This document shows, in pieces, positions 1-11,223 of a DNA stretch of 64,000 bases. The notes under the pieces are model-generated. The model worked only from the letters and a program-made list of their open reading frames with translations. It ran no database searches and was not told the origin of the DNA. Position 1 is the stretch's first letter, and every line of letters starts with the position of its first letter. The translations under genes were made by a program, and so were the position numbers. Source of the DNA: Plumapathes pennacea (taxonomy: Eukaryota; Cnidaria; Anthozoa; Antipatharia; Myriopathidae); assembly GCA_964036295.1 (NCBI GenBank), contig OZ038464.1:5025501-5089500 (forward strand). Reading direction: 5' to 3'.

Positions 1-59
1 AAGAGCAGAAAAACATTGCAGTAAAAATTAAAAATAATGCTATGCAAGTTAGAGTTTCA

Positions 60-300
60 GAAATTCATTGCGTGCGTTGGTTGCGGGTAAAAACAAACAC
101 ACGCTGAATAATTTATTACTTAGGTCGCACCCATAGCTTTAACGACATTACTATCGACATTTGCATCATTTGAAGTACAAACAGCACTTGTCACCAGAAA
201 TATATGTCAGCAAGTTGCTACCAAACATTAAAGAAGCCGTCCTATTGCTCTCGATGATGAGTTGTTATCGACTAAACTTCCTGGTGCGACCGGGCCCTAA
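60..300. repeat. Left outer segment of GPCR duplication, copy A
   Basis: This stretch is nearly identical to 17175-17400. Both contain the run from 'aaacaaacacacgctgaat' through 'gtgcgaccgggccctaac'. It marks the left edge of the segmental duplication that carries the two GPCR genes. After the shared part the copies diverge: copy A continues into about 1.8 kb of sequence that includes a 614-bp tandem repeat, while copy B has a CA microsatellite and then resumes the shared sequence. No gene is seen here. Confidence 0.75.
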
Positions 301-640
301 CTTAACTAGACTGGCCTTGCCAGTGAGCTCGCGGCGTGAGTTGGGTCGAGACCAGAATATAAAATGGAAAGTAGGGGACAAGAGCGGAACTCCCAAGAGA
401 CTTCCAATTTCTCACCATAAAAATATCACACAGTATAGAGAACTTGGCTTTTGACACCTTGCTCTTTTGACACCTTGATTAAACTAAAAATTATTATTAC
501 AACACTCATACACTTGCTTCTTAAAGGTTGAGCGACCCTGCATCTTGAGAATGCGTGACATATCTTTTTATGCACAATCGATTATGACAGTTTGACCTTG
601 ACTCATATTTCTAATCAGGGGCCACGATTAATCCAGCCTT

Positions 641-1868
641 CGCTTCACTACTTATGTGTTTTATTTTGTTAACTCAATACGTTTCTTCTATCAGGCTTTC
701 GAGTATTCGTGCTCTGTAACAAATATAAAATTGAAAGCGAGGAATGTCACACGAGAGATGTTTACTATATCATTGTGCTTTTGTTCACAGTGTGTTCAGT
801 CCATTTGTGACTGCAAACTCAATCCTCAGAATTATTTCGGTGTATTTTTCATTTCTGGTATTCACTGACCATTGCGAAACAAAGGCTACATCATCGAATG
901 AAAGAAACACTTCAACAGGCAATGTACGATACGCAGAAGAATTTTATGAGGCAACAGATGTCATGTACAGAGTAAAGCATAAAGCATCATTGTTTTACGG
1001 CTAAAGCTCACCGTAGCTTTGGTTTCTGCTTTCGCCCCGTTATCTTCCCAAAAGTATTTCGTGTCGCCACAGAAAGTTTCGTCGGGACTAAATATTTATC
1101 GGCGACAGCGGTACCATCAAATATTTGTTTACGGCTATTCTCAAAGCTTGTGCGGTGAACGCGAGCCAAAATCTTTTCCTAAAATCCAGTTTATCCGTGC
1201 GCATTCCACAGAGCCAAATGGCGTTGAATTTGAATGGGATGCAGTTTACTTTTTCGCTTCACTACTTATGTGTTTTCTCTTATTAACTCAATACGTTTCT
1301 TTCTATCAGGCTTTCGAGTATTCGTGCTCCGTAACAAATATAAAATTGACAGCGAGGAATGTCACACGAGAGATGTTTACAATATTATTGCATTTTTGTT
1401 CACAGTGTGTTCAGTCCATTTGTGACTGCAAACTCAATCCTCAGAATTATTTCGGTGTATTTTCATTTCTGGTATTCACTGACCATTGCGAAACAAAGGC
1501 TACATGATCGAATGAAAGAAACACTTCAACAGGCAATGTACGATACGCAGAAGAATTTTATGAAGCAACAGATGTCATGTACAGAGTAAAGCATAAAGCG
1601 TCATTGTTTTACGGCTAAAGCTCACCGTAGCTTTGGTTTCTGCTTTCGCCCTGTTATCTTCCCAAAAGTATTTCTTGTCGCCACAGAAAGTTTCGTCGGG
1701 ACTAAATATTTATCGGCGACAGCGGTACCATCAAATATTTGTTTACGGCTATTCTCAAAGCTTCCGCGGTGAACGCGAGCCAAAATCGTTCCCGAAAATC
1801 CAGTTTATCCGTGCGCATTCCACAGAGCCAAATGGTGTTGAGTTTGGATGGGATGCAGTTAACTTTTA
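641..1868. repeat. Tandem repeat, two copies of a 614-bp unit
   Basis: Unit 1 is 641-1254 and unit 2 is about 1255-1868. Both start with 'cgcttcactacttatgtg' and end with 'gatgcagtt'. They differ by scattered substitutions and small indels, one of which shifts the frame at about position 848 versus 1462. Open frames in the units, up to 162 codons, do not keep the same frame between units, so I do not call them genes. The second half of the unit resembles 15480-15620, and the sequence after unit 2 (1870-2010) resembles 16700-16860, so the block is related to the spacer between the two GPCR copies. Confidence 0.75.
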
Positions 1869-2087
1869 CACACAAGTAACGAGCAATTCACTGGCCGCAT
1901 CTCGAGTTGTTTAGCGAAGTCAATTACGTCATCGCCCAGCACGTGATAATATGAACCAATCACCGTGTGCTGATCCTCGACCCACAAAAAGGAAAAAAAA
2001 TAAATAAAAATTCCGATTTTTAAGCTCTCGTGGGCCCCAGGCCCCCGCGAGCAAAAATCGACAAGATAGCCGGATGCCATTCTTGGG

Positions 2088-4250
2088 CTAAAAGCCATTT
2101 AAAGTGCCTATCATGGCGACGTCACGTCAATAGCATATTCGAAATTTAAACCTTCAAAATTCATAGGCGAAACATTCAAACCAACAAATATTCTACTGGT
2201 CAACTATTTACCTGGCATAGAATCTACTCTAACAATACTATTTTTTCCATTATAGGCACTTTAAAAACTCATTATATTAGACGCAGTTGGAATAAATATT
2301 CAGCTGTAGTATTATAAATTAATCTCTGCACCTACTGGCACCCACCTTATTGGTACATTGGTACAGCGCTGTTGTTCGAAGCTTCTGTACGATCAAAAAA
2401 AAAAAAAAAACACCGCGATAGTTTTGCCGACGAGAAGCCTACAGGTTGAAAATGGTGTTACTAAACGCTACCAACGAAAAATGCTATTTCTTAGCCGACA
2501 TTCAACTGGACCATACTGGCTACGTCTACGCTCTTGAGATCCTAACATGTGTCTTGAATGCTGTACTTCCAGTTGCTGCAGTAACAGCCAATGTATTGGT
2601 AATGTACGTTATCTACTCCACTCCAACGCTTCATTCACCGCCAAACGTTTTTCTGTGTTGTCTGGCGGCTTCAAACTTTCTTCTAGCATCGGTGGTGCAA
2701 CCTGCCTATGTTGTTTACAAGATCTCCGAAATCTATGGGAACAGGCCAACGGGCTGTCGTGGTAGGATTGTCCACTGGTTCACGGGATTCGTATGTGGTG
2801 GTGCGTCTATTTTAACCGTCACAGCGATTGCAGCAGAACGTTACCTCGCTCTTCGTCTTCACCTTAAATACATCACAACTGTGACTGTAAAGAGGTGCTG
2901 CATTATCGCGGTTTGCTTATGGGTGTTTTGTTTGATGTCTGTCTCGTCTTTATTCTTTATGAACTCCGATAGATATTGGACAGTTCTTCCTTTGCCAGTA
3001 CTCTTTCTCGCCACTGCGATAATATCTTTGGCTTACATAAATATATTCCGAATTCTTCGACGACACCAAACCCAGATTCAAGCTCAAACAAGTCAAGCTT
3101 GTGGGCCTGCAACTGCGTCTCGAATAAATCTACTTAAGCACAAGAAGACTGCCTTGACCATGCTTTATATATTCGTTGTGTTCTTAATCTTTCATCTTCC
3201 TTGGCTTCTGGCTCTGGTTGTTCGAGTCATCATCGGTTACACGAAATCTGTTAAACTGGCTTACGAACTAGCAGCGACAGGATTCTATCTGAGCGCCACG
3301 ATCAATCCGGGATTTTATTGCTGGAGAATAAAAGAAGTCCGGGACGCAGCGCTGAACACTATCAGAAACATAAAGAATAAAACTTGTATTTAAACCTTTC
3401 AACGTCAAAGATTCGAACTTGCTCAACCTAAAGAAACGTCAAACGTCTTTATTCAACTGTCAGTCAAATGAAAGCTCTCAGTGAATATTATCTAATAGCA
3501 GCGTTCACTTCCAACTCCTGAATTGTCAAATGAAACCTATAGGTGTGACCACTCAAATGAAAACTCTCATTTACCACATTCTAATAGCAGTGTTTATGAA
3601 CAGACCTCACGCGATTTTTGCATTTTGGACAGAGAAACGTGAAAGGTTAAGGTAGACTTAGTAGTATTCAACATACCTAGCGTAATTGCTATATAATTTT
3701 AAGTATAGTTTTTAGACTAAGGTAAATACTCAAATCTAGTTTACACGCAAGTCTCCGACATTTTCCAAGGCGACAAAACTAAACATAACACTACCCTTTT
3801 TAAATAGAAATAGTCAGTAATATGTGTTTATATGACTTGCACCTGTTCGCGCTTAAGAGAAGTTTGGTGTGTCGCTTGACACTGTAGAATAAGGACCTAC
3901 CAATTATCAAAGCGCTAGCGAAGGAGAAGTATAGCTAATGAATTTTGTCCGACCATTCTATGGGTCTAAATAAATTGGCTGATTGACATCGCACATCTTG
4001 GGGCTCGAGTAGTATTGCTTAAGTGGTCTGGAGAGCGTCTTAGTGAAAATGCGTCTTAGTGACCTTGAAAGCACATATTGCTCAAAATCACTTATTGCTT
4101 AAGCGACCTTGAAAATAAATCAGTTTTTTTTATTTTTTTTTTCAGATTCACGAGCAGCTGAAAGCTCAGTGCATGAGGTCTCGTATACGAGTGTAAATAA
4201 ATATTTAGGCTGAACGTAAACCTATAATTGCCAGCTATTCGTTTGCATGA
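2088..4250. repeat. Segmental duplication core, copy A (matches 17524-19650)
   Basis: From 'ggctaaaagccatttaaag' the sequence matches 17524 onward at high identity, through the promoter, the whole GPCR coding region and about 850 bp of 3' flank. High identity in noncoding flanks as well as in the gene indicates duplication of genomic DNA, not retroposition. The shared block breaks off near 4250. The next 2.4 kb (4250-6660) is absent from copy B, and similarity resumes at 6663 versus 19657. Confidence 0.85.
2452..3393 (+). CDS. Rhodopsin-family G protein-coupled receptor, copy A
   Basis: An intronless gene of 313 codons for a seven-helix plasma-membrane receptor. The ATG at 2452 is chosen because the same ATG is kept in copy B; an upstream TTG does not count. 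Visible features are an N-glycosylation site near the N-terminus (N5-A-T), TM1 with the conserved Asn (N47), TM2 with LAASN where the usual LAxxD aspartate is Asn (N75), an ERY in place of DRY at the end of TM3 (129-131), a TM6 FHLPW in place of CWxP, and a canonical NPxxY (NPGFY, 285-289). The second extracellular loop is short and has no cysteine, as in the melanocortin/EDG/cannabinoid/adenosine group. That suggests a cnidarian receptor of that broad kind, but the ligand cannot be inferred. The product of 17887-18828 differs at 10 of 313 residues, so the duplication is recent and both copies look functional. Confidence 0.92.
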   Translation: MVLLNATNEKCYFLADIQLDHTGYVYALEILTCVLNAVLPVAAVTANVLVMYVIYSTPTLHSPPNVFLCCLAASNFLLASVVQPAYVVYKISEIYGNRPTGCRGRIVHWFTGFVCGGASILTVTAIAAERYLALRLHLKYITTVTVKRCCIIAVCLWVFCLMSVSSLFFMNSDRYWTVLPLPVLFLATAIISLAYINIFRILRRHQTQIQAQTSQACGPATASRINLLKHKKTALTMLYIFVVFLIFHLPWLLALVVRVIIGYTKSVKLAYELAATGFYLSATINPGFYCWRIKEVRDAALNTIRNIKNKTCI

Positions 4251-6660
4251 CGAGCCGCACGCCTTGACAACGGCCTTTCGGTGGGGACAATTTGTCTCCA
4301 CCGCCCGTGGAGTGCGGTCTGCTTGGTATGAATGACAGAGGTGTAAACTCCAAACCATTAACACAGTCGGTGTGCCGATAATCACTTTGTCCTGAATTAG
4401 AAATTGTAATTTTAGCCGACAATCGTGCTCTGGGGTGCCTTTCTCACTTTATAACAGAAGTCGCGCTTATGTGGCGAAAATTATTAGTCGGCATCTAACG
4501 AAAGAGCTTGATGCCCAGTAAAAAAAATCTTATTAGTTTTCCGCCAGTCACATACAATGTCATTGATTTGACTTCCGTGCAATATTTTCTCACAAAGATT
4601 CGCGTCGAAACACGCACTTCCTGAGAACATTACAGTGGTCAGGTAGTCGCCGAAACATTCAATGAATGGTTTCTATGCACCGCAATCAAAAAGCTATAAT
4701 ATGTCCGTTCAATCTCTTCCCTGTTATGTCACTTTATCGAGTTTTATGACTGAATCAGCTGCTAGCAAACAATGTGCCGAATCGAAAATAATTTTTTGTA
4801 AATCCGAATTTCAAATTAGATGCTGAAGCCGTTATCAAAATCTTACAAAAGACTGTTTCAAGTTTAGTTATCAGTGAAAAATGTCCCGCGGTATTAATCC
4901 AATAACAGTCGATTCATTCAGGCTCATCCACACCAGGCAACTCTCAGCTGTCATGAAATCAGCATGATAGCATCCAGTGCCTGTTTTAGGAATAAAATTA
5001 CATTCGCGGGGCATTACTATTTTACGCGGGAAGGACAAGAGGCAGGATTGAGAGGGCTAGCAAATCGCTTGTGTAGTGGTATAATCGGTTGAGGGTAAGC
5101 TATCGCTATTTCAGTTAATCCGCGAGATTTATTCGGGCCGATTTCCCGTGTGTACGTTCTGGCCACACGTTTGGTTTTGTGGCCGGATCTTGCTCTGTAA
5201 TTGTTTAGCTGCAAATTTCAGGATAGGTAGATATATTAGTTTAGACTTATGCTTCTTGAAGTATGGCTCATAGCTTTAAAAATTATATGTTAAAGTGATT
5301 GTGGCTCTTTTTGTGTGACGGTCAGATCCGTTCAATCGGTGGTTTTGAGCGAACCATACTACTGCGAGATCACCTCGCGAACGAAGCCCAGGGTATACTT
5401 GTCAAAGGTCTAGCCCTCGGCCCGCGTATAGTATTATCTGATCACAACATGGTTACTTGTAAACTTGCGCAGGCCCAAAGGTTTATATAGTCATAGCGAA
5501 AGATTAAGTTTAATTTTCAAAACTGTTCGATGTTTGGCGACATTGCAGGCAGCCTTATGAAATGTATTTTACTCATTGCGGCAAATGGAATGGTTCAAAG
5601 CTAAATTAAGCGTTGTTAGGAGAACACTCCGGGCAGACTCACACAGAAAGTACAAGAGCATTAACTCGTACATGGTCGTTTGAGTCTTTGATCCGAATTA
5701 TAGGGCGAAGTATTTATAGTTTGATTGAAGTTTTGTCGAGAACTCTACTGATGTTTTCAGTGGTGTTTGGGGGTTTTGAGTTGAACCGCAACCTTGTGCG
5801 AAAAAAAAGAGAACACCTTGGCTTTCAACCGGCTACTATTATTGCGAAATACTATAATTTCGGATACATATTTTACGACTTCGGTTATTACCTGACCTGG
5901 CAGAATCTTAGTGCAGCAATGTTCTGAGGAAGTGTGTGTTTTGCACGAATTTTTGTGAAGGAACATTGTATGGAGGTGAAGTCAAATTAAGGTAAAATAG
6001 CTTGTAGCCGTCCAATTTCAGCAGTCTTCTTGTCGTTGCGATCGTAACTCAAACAAATCAAGTAAGATCTCGCCTGTGCGAAGTAAACATTTCGGCTTTT
6101 TTTGGACCAAATTTCAGCCATTTGGGATCTTTCTATTACTACCTGACTAGACAGAATCTTAGTTGCTGCAATGTTCCCAGGAAGTGGATGTTCCGACACG
6201 AATCTTTGGGAGGGAATATTGCACGGAAGTGAAGTCGAAATCAGGTAAAACCGTTTTTGTAGTGATTGGCTTTTTTCCAAGACTGATATACGCTTCAAAC
6301 TTGCGTATCAGCTTATTTTGGTAGGATAAAAAGTTGTCAATTTTAATACTCGGCGACGGACGGCTACTTTAAATTTGCGCAATAGTTTAGTGTATCAGCC
6401 CATTAATGTCGAAGAAAAAATGACAAACTTTGAAGAGACTCAAAAAATACAGCAAAACAGCCCCAAAGCTCAGTGAATTCTTGATATCCGGCTTTCACAA
6501 AGCAGCTCAGCAGGCTGGCGTTTGCCCCACGGGAAACATTCTCACCCCAAGGATCGAGGCGCTTGCGTGCTGTTTTGCTTACACCTTTGTTCGCCGCAGT
6601 TAATTGGGATTAAAACAGCTTGGTTAGCAACGGGTACTTACGGCTCAACCCGGCTGCGGC
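4250..6660. other. Copy-A-specific 2.4 kb, no gene seen
   Basis: This segment lies between two blocks shared with copy B and has no counterpart there. Short open frames are present but none has a recognisable domain, splice context or conservation. Two diverged repeat units of about 110 bp occur at 5890-6000 and 6135-6250, sharing 'cagaatcttagt' and a following 'gtgaagtc' block. Its ends lack obvious terminal repeats, so a deletion from copy B is as likely as an insertion into copy A. Confidence 0.5.
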
Positions 6661-6954
6661 TCCTATGCTTCGCCCACATGTACTTGCTTTTGCCCGTTTT
6701 TTTAATCTTTTAGTTTAAGACCATCGCTTTCGTCTTTCCGCGCTTCAGAAAAGCAGTAAGTATAAACGCATTGTGATTCTAACTTGAAAAGAAACGGCGG
6801 GATATATAGACTACCATATGCTGATTTTGATAAGGCTGCAACTATTCAAAATGGAAAGTATGCTATTACGCTGGAAGCAATAGCTTTAAGTTTATAATAA
6901 AACAAGCAAAGGTCTGAGTACGTTTTTTTTTTTTAATTTCTTATCAGCTATACA

Positions 6955-7310
6955 AGGAAATTATTACAAGGGAAGGAGTGCAATACGGTGGAGTATTTTT
7001 ACTCGTCGGTTTTAATTTTTCGAGCCTGCTTCAGGCGAAAAAAAAACCGACGAGTAAAAATACAGCCGTATTGCACAATATTTCGTGTAATATTTTTTTT
7101 ATTATACGACAAACGAAGCAGGGTGGAACGTTTCTATCCGAGCGAAAACTGGATCAAAAAAATTGACGCGTTCGTAAACTTTGCTTGCGAAAATTGATCA
7201 CGTAAGCTAGTACACCAGTTGGCCTGTGGTTCCTGACGAATGTAATACGCTCCCATATTCGCATTCGAAAATGTGAAATCGTGTAATAACGAAGTGCTAT
7301 CATGGGGCTC
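6955..7310. repeat. Dispersed foldback repeat (also at 19915-20340 and 43920-44275)
   Basis: The sequence contains a hairpin: 'gtatttttactcgtcggtttt' near 7000 is the reverse complement of a segment near 7050, around a 'cgagcctgcttcaggcg' core. The same elements occur in reverse orientation at 43920-44275 inside a kinesin intron. In copy B the left arm of the hairpin is missing (between 19905 and 19915). It is noncoding and behaves like a miniature inverted-repeat transposon. Confidence 0.6.
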
Positions 7311-7747
7311 ATTAAAGTTACTATTTAGATATGTCCAAACTCCAACAGAAGCTTTTTCATTATTGTGTAATTCAGCTGACTGTGTTTGACTTCCAAACAC
7401 CTGCTGCACGTATTTGCTATAACTTCAGCCATTACTACCTCTTCGCAAATTGAGGCCCCGTTTACACACACACGATTTCGTGTGAAAGCAACGCGTTTTT
7501 ATCTCCCGTTTACGCGAAAACGATCGAATTTAGAAAGGAAAGAAAAAAAGGTCAAAACGCATCGAGTCGAAAACGAAACCAAAAGTAGATCGTTTTAAAA
7601 AAGCTTCGGTTTTTGTTTTGAAAGCAAAAAAGACGAGAATTAAAAACGGGGCACCGTTTTCAAGTAAAGAAGGCAGTTCAGAAAAGCTCATAAAGTTAAA
7701 AGAAAACGTATTTGGTTTGATTTTTATACATGTTTGAACAAGATATA

Positions 7748-8490
7748 CAGTCAAACCTCTCTTAAGCGGTCACCCTTGGGACTGAGCCAACTGACCGCTT
7801 AATAGAGGGTGACCGCTTAAGAGAGGTTTTCTAAAATTTAGCACGTAATACGTGAAAATTTGAACTAAAAAGTTACCAGTGTTACCAACAACACGGTAAC
7901 GCACTCAATATAACGGAGTCAAATGCTGTGGCGGTCGTAAGAGAAAAATCTGGTGACGCGGAAACACTGCAAACAACTTTTGACGTTCACCCGAATAACC
8001 TGACTGATAACTTCGAAGTTATTGGTCAAGGGACAACGAGTTAACAGAGGTGGTGGCTTTGGTCTCGAGGTTCCTGGCGAGTAAATATTTGAAGGTGACA
8101 GTTTTTTTTGTGGCTGGCTAGAACGGAAGCTGGTAAAAGAGGAATTTAGATCCGAGAAATATGACCTGTACTGCGGTGGACCCACACAAGCCTGAACAAT
8201 AATGACACTTTCATACTGACTACATGTTGTGTTTGATGAGGTGTTAAAATGTAAACTGGATATGCCTGGCTATCGTCATGTGATATCGCATTGTAATCTA
8301 ACTAGGTGACCGTTTAATAGAGGTGAAATACAATAAAATTAGCCAATTGGGGAATCTAAACGGTGACCGCGTCCGCTTAATAGAGGTGACCGTTAAATAG
8401 AGGTCAAGTTTACAGTAATTCAGTGAAGCAAATTCCGGGACTTTGATTAGTGACCGCTTAAGAGAGGGCCGCTTAATAGAGGTTTGACTG
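7748..8490. mobile_element. TA-flanked inverted-repeat DNA transposon, nonautonomous
   Basis: The element begins CAGTCAAACCTCT and ends AGAGGTTTGACTG, 743 bp apart, flanked on both sides by TA (7746-7747 and 8491-8492). The paralogous position in copy B (about 20760) has one TA and no insert. Inside, blocks of the type 'gaccgcttaatagaggt' are repeated in both orientations near both ends. There is no transposase reading frame. A TA target duplication with a CAG start fits the Tc1/mariner-pogo group as a nonautonomous member. Confidence 0.85.
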
Positions 8491-8965
8491 TAGAAAGAAT
8501 TACTGACAGTATATGTACATCAAACAAATAAATCGTGATAAATATTAATCCATAAACTGTGACCTTGCGTGCTTACCCTTGCCACAAAAACACAGTTTGG
8601 CATAATTTGACCCCTTTTTTTTCCTGCCAATCAGAAGCACAAATTTATCACGTCGAATTTATGATAGTCAATGCTTCGAAAATGAGAAATTGAATGATTA
8701 AGATGCACCTGTATTTTAGAGATTAATGTGCGAGTTAAAGCTTGCCATAGAAAACAAAATGTGCGTGCAAACAACATAATAAATTAAACAATCAAACTAA
8801 TGAACTACTTGTATAGCAAACTTGACAAGGCATGAGATGAACAAATTATTGAAAACAGTATTTGAAAAATTCAGATTTGAATGTCGTGTGGAATGAATTA
8901 TCATTCGGCAGCACTCCAGGAAGGACACTAATGAGGACACTGATGCATAGCTGTGCGTGTTTCTT

Positions 8966-9326
8966 AGACCCCGTCGTCCACACTATTGTTTTCGGATCGT
9001 TTTCGCTATCCACACTAATACGCTGGACTGATCGAAAACGCTAAATGCCCGGATTAGGCATACGCAGATTTCTTGGGACAGAGACAGGGATCTGGGACAA
9101 AGATCACATGATCATCATGATGTCACACGATTTCAAAAAGCTCCGTTTTCGCCGTCCACACCACAACATGAAACCGGAGTTTTCGAAAACATCCACTCTG
9201 GAGAGCGTTTTCAAAAATATCCGTTTTCGGTCACCGAAAACGCGTCTTAGTGTGGACGGGAGGCTAAAACGGATAAATAAATATCCCTTTTCTAATTTAT
9301 CCGGATTAGTGTGGACGGGGCCTTAG
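8966..9326. repeat. MITE with 'TAGTGTGGACGGGG' ends (copy at 21231-21591)
   Basis: The left end reads 'ccccgtcgtccacacta' and the right end 'tagtgtggacggggcc', an inverted pair. The interior is full of 'ccgttttcg' and 'cgaaaacg' motifs in both orientations. It is shared by both GPCR duplication copies, so it predates the duplication. Open frames across it are an effect of the repeat and are not called genes. Confidence 0.65.
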
Positions 9327-9732
9327 ACTGAGAAGATCACAAGACAAAGAAGGGGAGCGGCATGAAGCTAGAAAAGGATAAAAATGATATTTGCCTTTAT
9401 TGGCACATCAACTTATCAAACGCCTATATACAGTATCTTGAAAAGTGGACGTTTTTACCTAACATTGACAGTGTTATCTATAAAAGAAATACAGCCGATG
9501 AGAGTAACTGTAAAACAATAAATATCGTATGTATCGTCTGTCTGAGCTATCAGAATGATTACCAGAACATTCTCTGTTGCTGCGAAATAACAGATAACAA
9601 CTTCCAATGGACACGTTTACCATAACATATATCTGACCACAGTTTTCATAAAAGAAATAACAACACATATGTAATACCTAAAAACCACTCATAAAACATG
9701 TTTTCGTTCCTTTCGCTCTACATTCAGTACTT

Positions 9733-9818
9733 AGTTAGTTAGAGGACCCTTCTGTAAATCACTCCTGGTGAAGTTGGCATCCTCAATAAAGATTGTTATT
9801 ATTATTATTATTATTATT
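9733..9818. mobile_element. Short retroposon 3' tail with ATT repeats
   Basis: An 86-bp insert present only in copy A, flanked by ACTT on both sides (9729-9732 and 9819-9822). The empty site in copy B is at about 21990. The insert ends in an (ATT)n run after 'cctcaataaagattg', as expected of the 3' end of a LINE or a SINE mobilised by one. Confidence 0.65.
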
Positions 9819-9966
9819 ACTTCACGCTACCTTTACGCCATACTCGAGCCGTAGAAAATATTCTCACGTCCAAGGATTCCTGCCCAGTTCGATAGAATCT
9901 AAAATGAATAAGTAAATAAATAAATAAATAAGTGTAACTTTGATCGAATTAGGGTTGATGTGTAAA

Positions 9967-10090
9967 AGCTGGACGCCGTGAAAGAATTTAAGACTGACGT
10001 TTCGAGCTTTAGCCCTTCGTCACTTTGCTCAGACAAAGGGCTAGCGCGCGAAACGTCAGCTTCAAATTCTTTTAACGGCGTCCAGCTTCC
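9967..10090. repeat. Hairpin repeat with 'gctggacgccgt' arms (copy at 22145-22268)
   Basis: 'gctggacgccgtgaaagaat' and, about 90 bp on, its near reverse complement ending 'aacggcgtccagc' form long arms around 'cgaagggct' motifs. The unit is shared by both copies of the segmental duplication. A related 'gagcgctaacgctc' segment is seen near 35700. It is noncoding. Confidence 0.55.
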
Positions 10091-11223
10091 ACACGTCGAC
10101 CCTAAGTCGATCCAAGTTATACTATTTCTCCACGCCGACGCAGTCAATCTAGTTCTCTTAGATAGATACCCCCCCCCCCTTATTTTTTTCCTTCCACTTT
10201 CGTTCGTATATTAAACTTGTTGTCTACCCAATCCTCTTTCGATTTGCTTTACATTCCATCCATTGAGGAAGGGAACTTTGGAAAAAAGTGTAATAGTACA
10301 CCTAATTTCATATATCAACAAATATATCATTTTTGATTAAAGCACAAGAGAAGCGGACAGGGGTGGGGGAGACTTAAACCTAAGCGAAAGACCATAAACT
10401 TTTAATTTTCAATTTTTTCAAACCTTGAACCGAGTCTCCTAAGGAGTCTTGAACGCCACTGCTTTTGGCCGAGGGGTCTGGTGCTACCACTCCAGGAAGA
10501 GAACATACGGAGGAACGCGCGGGGCCTGGACCTGATGTGGAAGCGGAGGTCTGGGAACGTCTAGTTGATACTTCTTGAGCGCTGTCAAATGCAAAACAAA
10601 GTACACAGCAGATAACGATTAAACTGGAAGTGTTCTTGGAGCGAGGAATGCTACTAATAAGGCAATAAACCTATGCACCCGCCAAGTACTTATTTTGTTT
10701 CAAAGCTACGTTGTTAGTGACTGCTTTAAAAAATAGGTCCTTAATGCGTACATATGTCTACTGCGAGATAGTTGAATCAAAGTCTTCTAACAGCATTTCG
10801 TTTGTTTCTTGTGATTGCCTGATGACCAATTGCGACGGACTATATAACAGAAGGGTTTGTTGCGATTAACTACGAATAGTTACGACGAGCAATTATCGAT
10901 TTGATCGATCATTATAGACATGTTAACACTGTTTTAGATCATGCCATAATTTCTACCTGCGCAAGCGCAGTAGACATAAAAATAATTGAAATTGCAAAGA
11001 TCACCTTAACTAGCATTGTCAATCCAAAACATTTATTTTGTGCTTTATTATGTATAAATAGTGTCACGCCAAGTCTACACTATAAAGTCTTCACTTGAAA
11101 ACGCATCGTTCTCACCCGCCCACAATAAGTTCTTTTCATTCGATTCCGTCTCCAACCAATCCTACAAAATGCTTACGCTTTCGACAATTAGTTCTTCGTC
11201 AAATTTCACCCATTTATAGTCAA

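Noticed and set aside
656..1589. Several open frames of 63-162 codons in the 614-bp tandem repeat, one with a stretch resembling a GPCR helix 6 ('FLFTVCS', 'PFVTANSIL')
   Set aside because: The receptor-like pieces lie in different frames and a single-base difference shifts the frame between the two units, so there is no consistent coding sequence. It is at most a decayed fragment.
8862..9326. Two adjacent plus-strand frames preserved in both GPCR duplication copies
   Set aside because: They run through an inverted-repeat element made of 'ccgttttcg' motifs; preservation reflects recent duplication, not selection.
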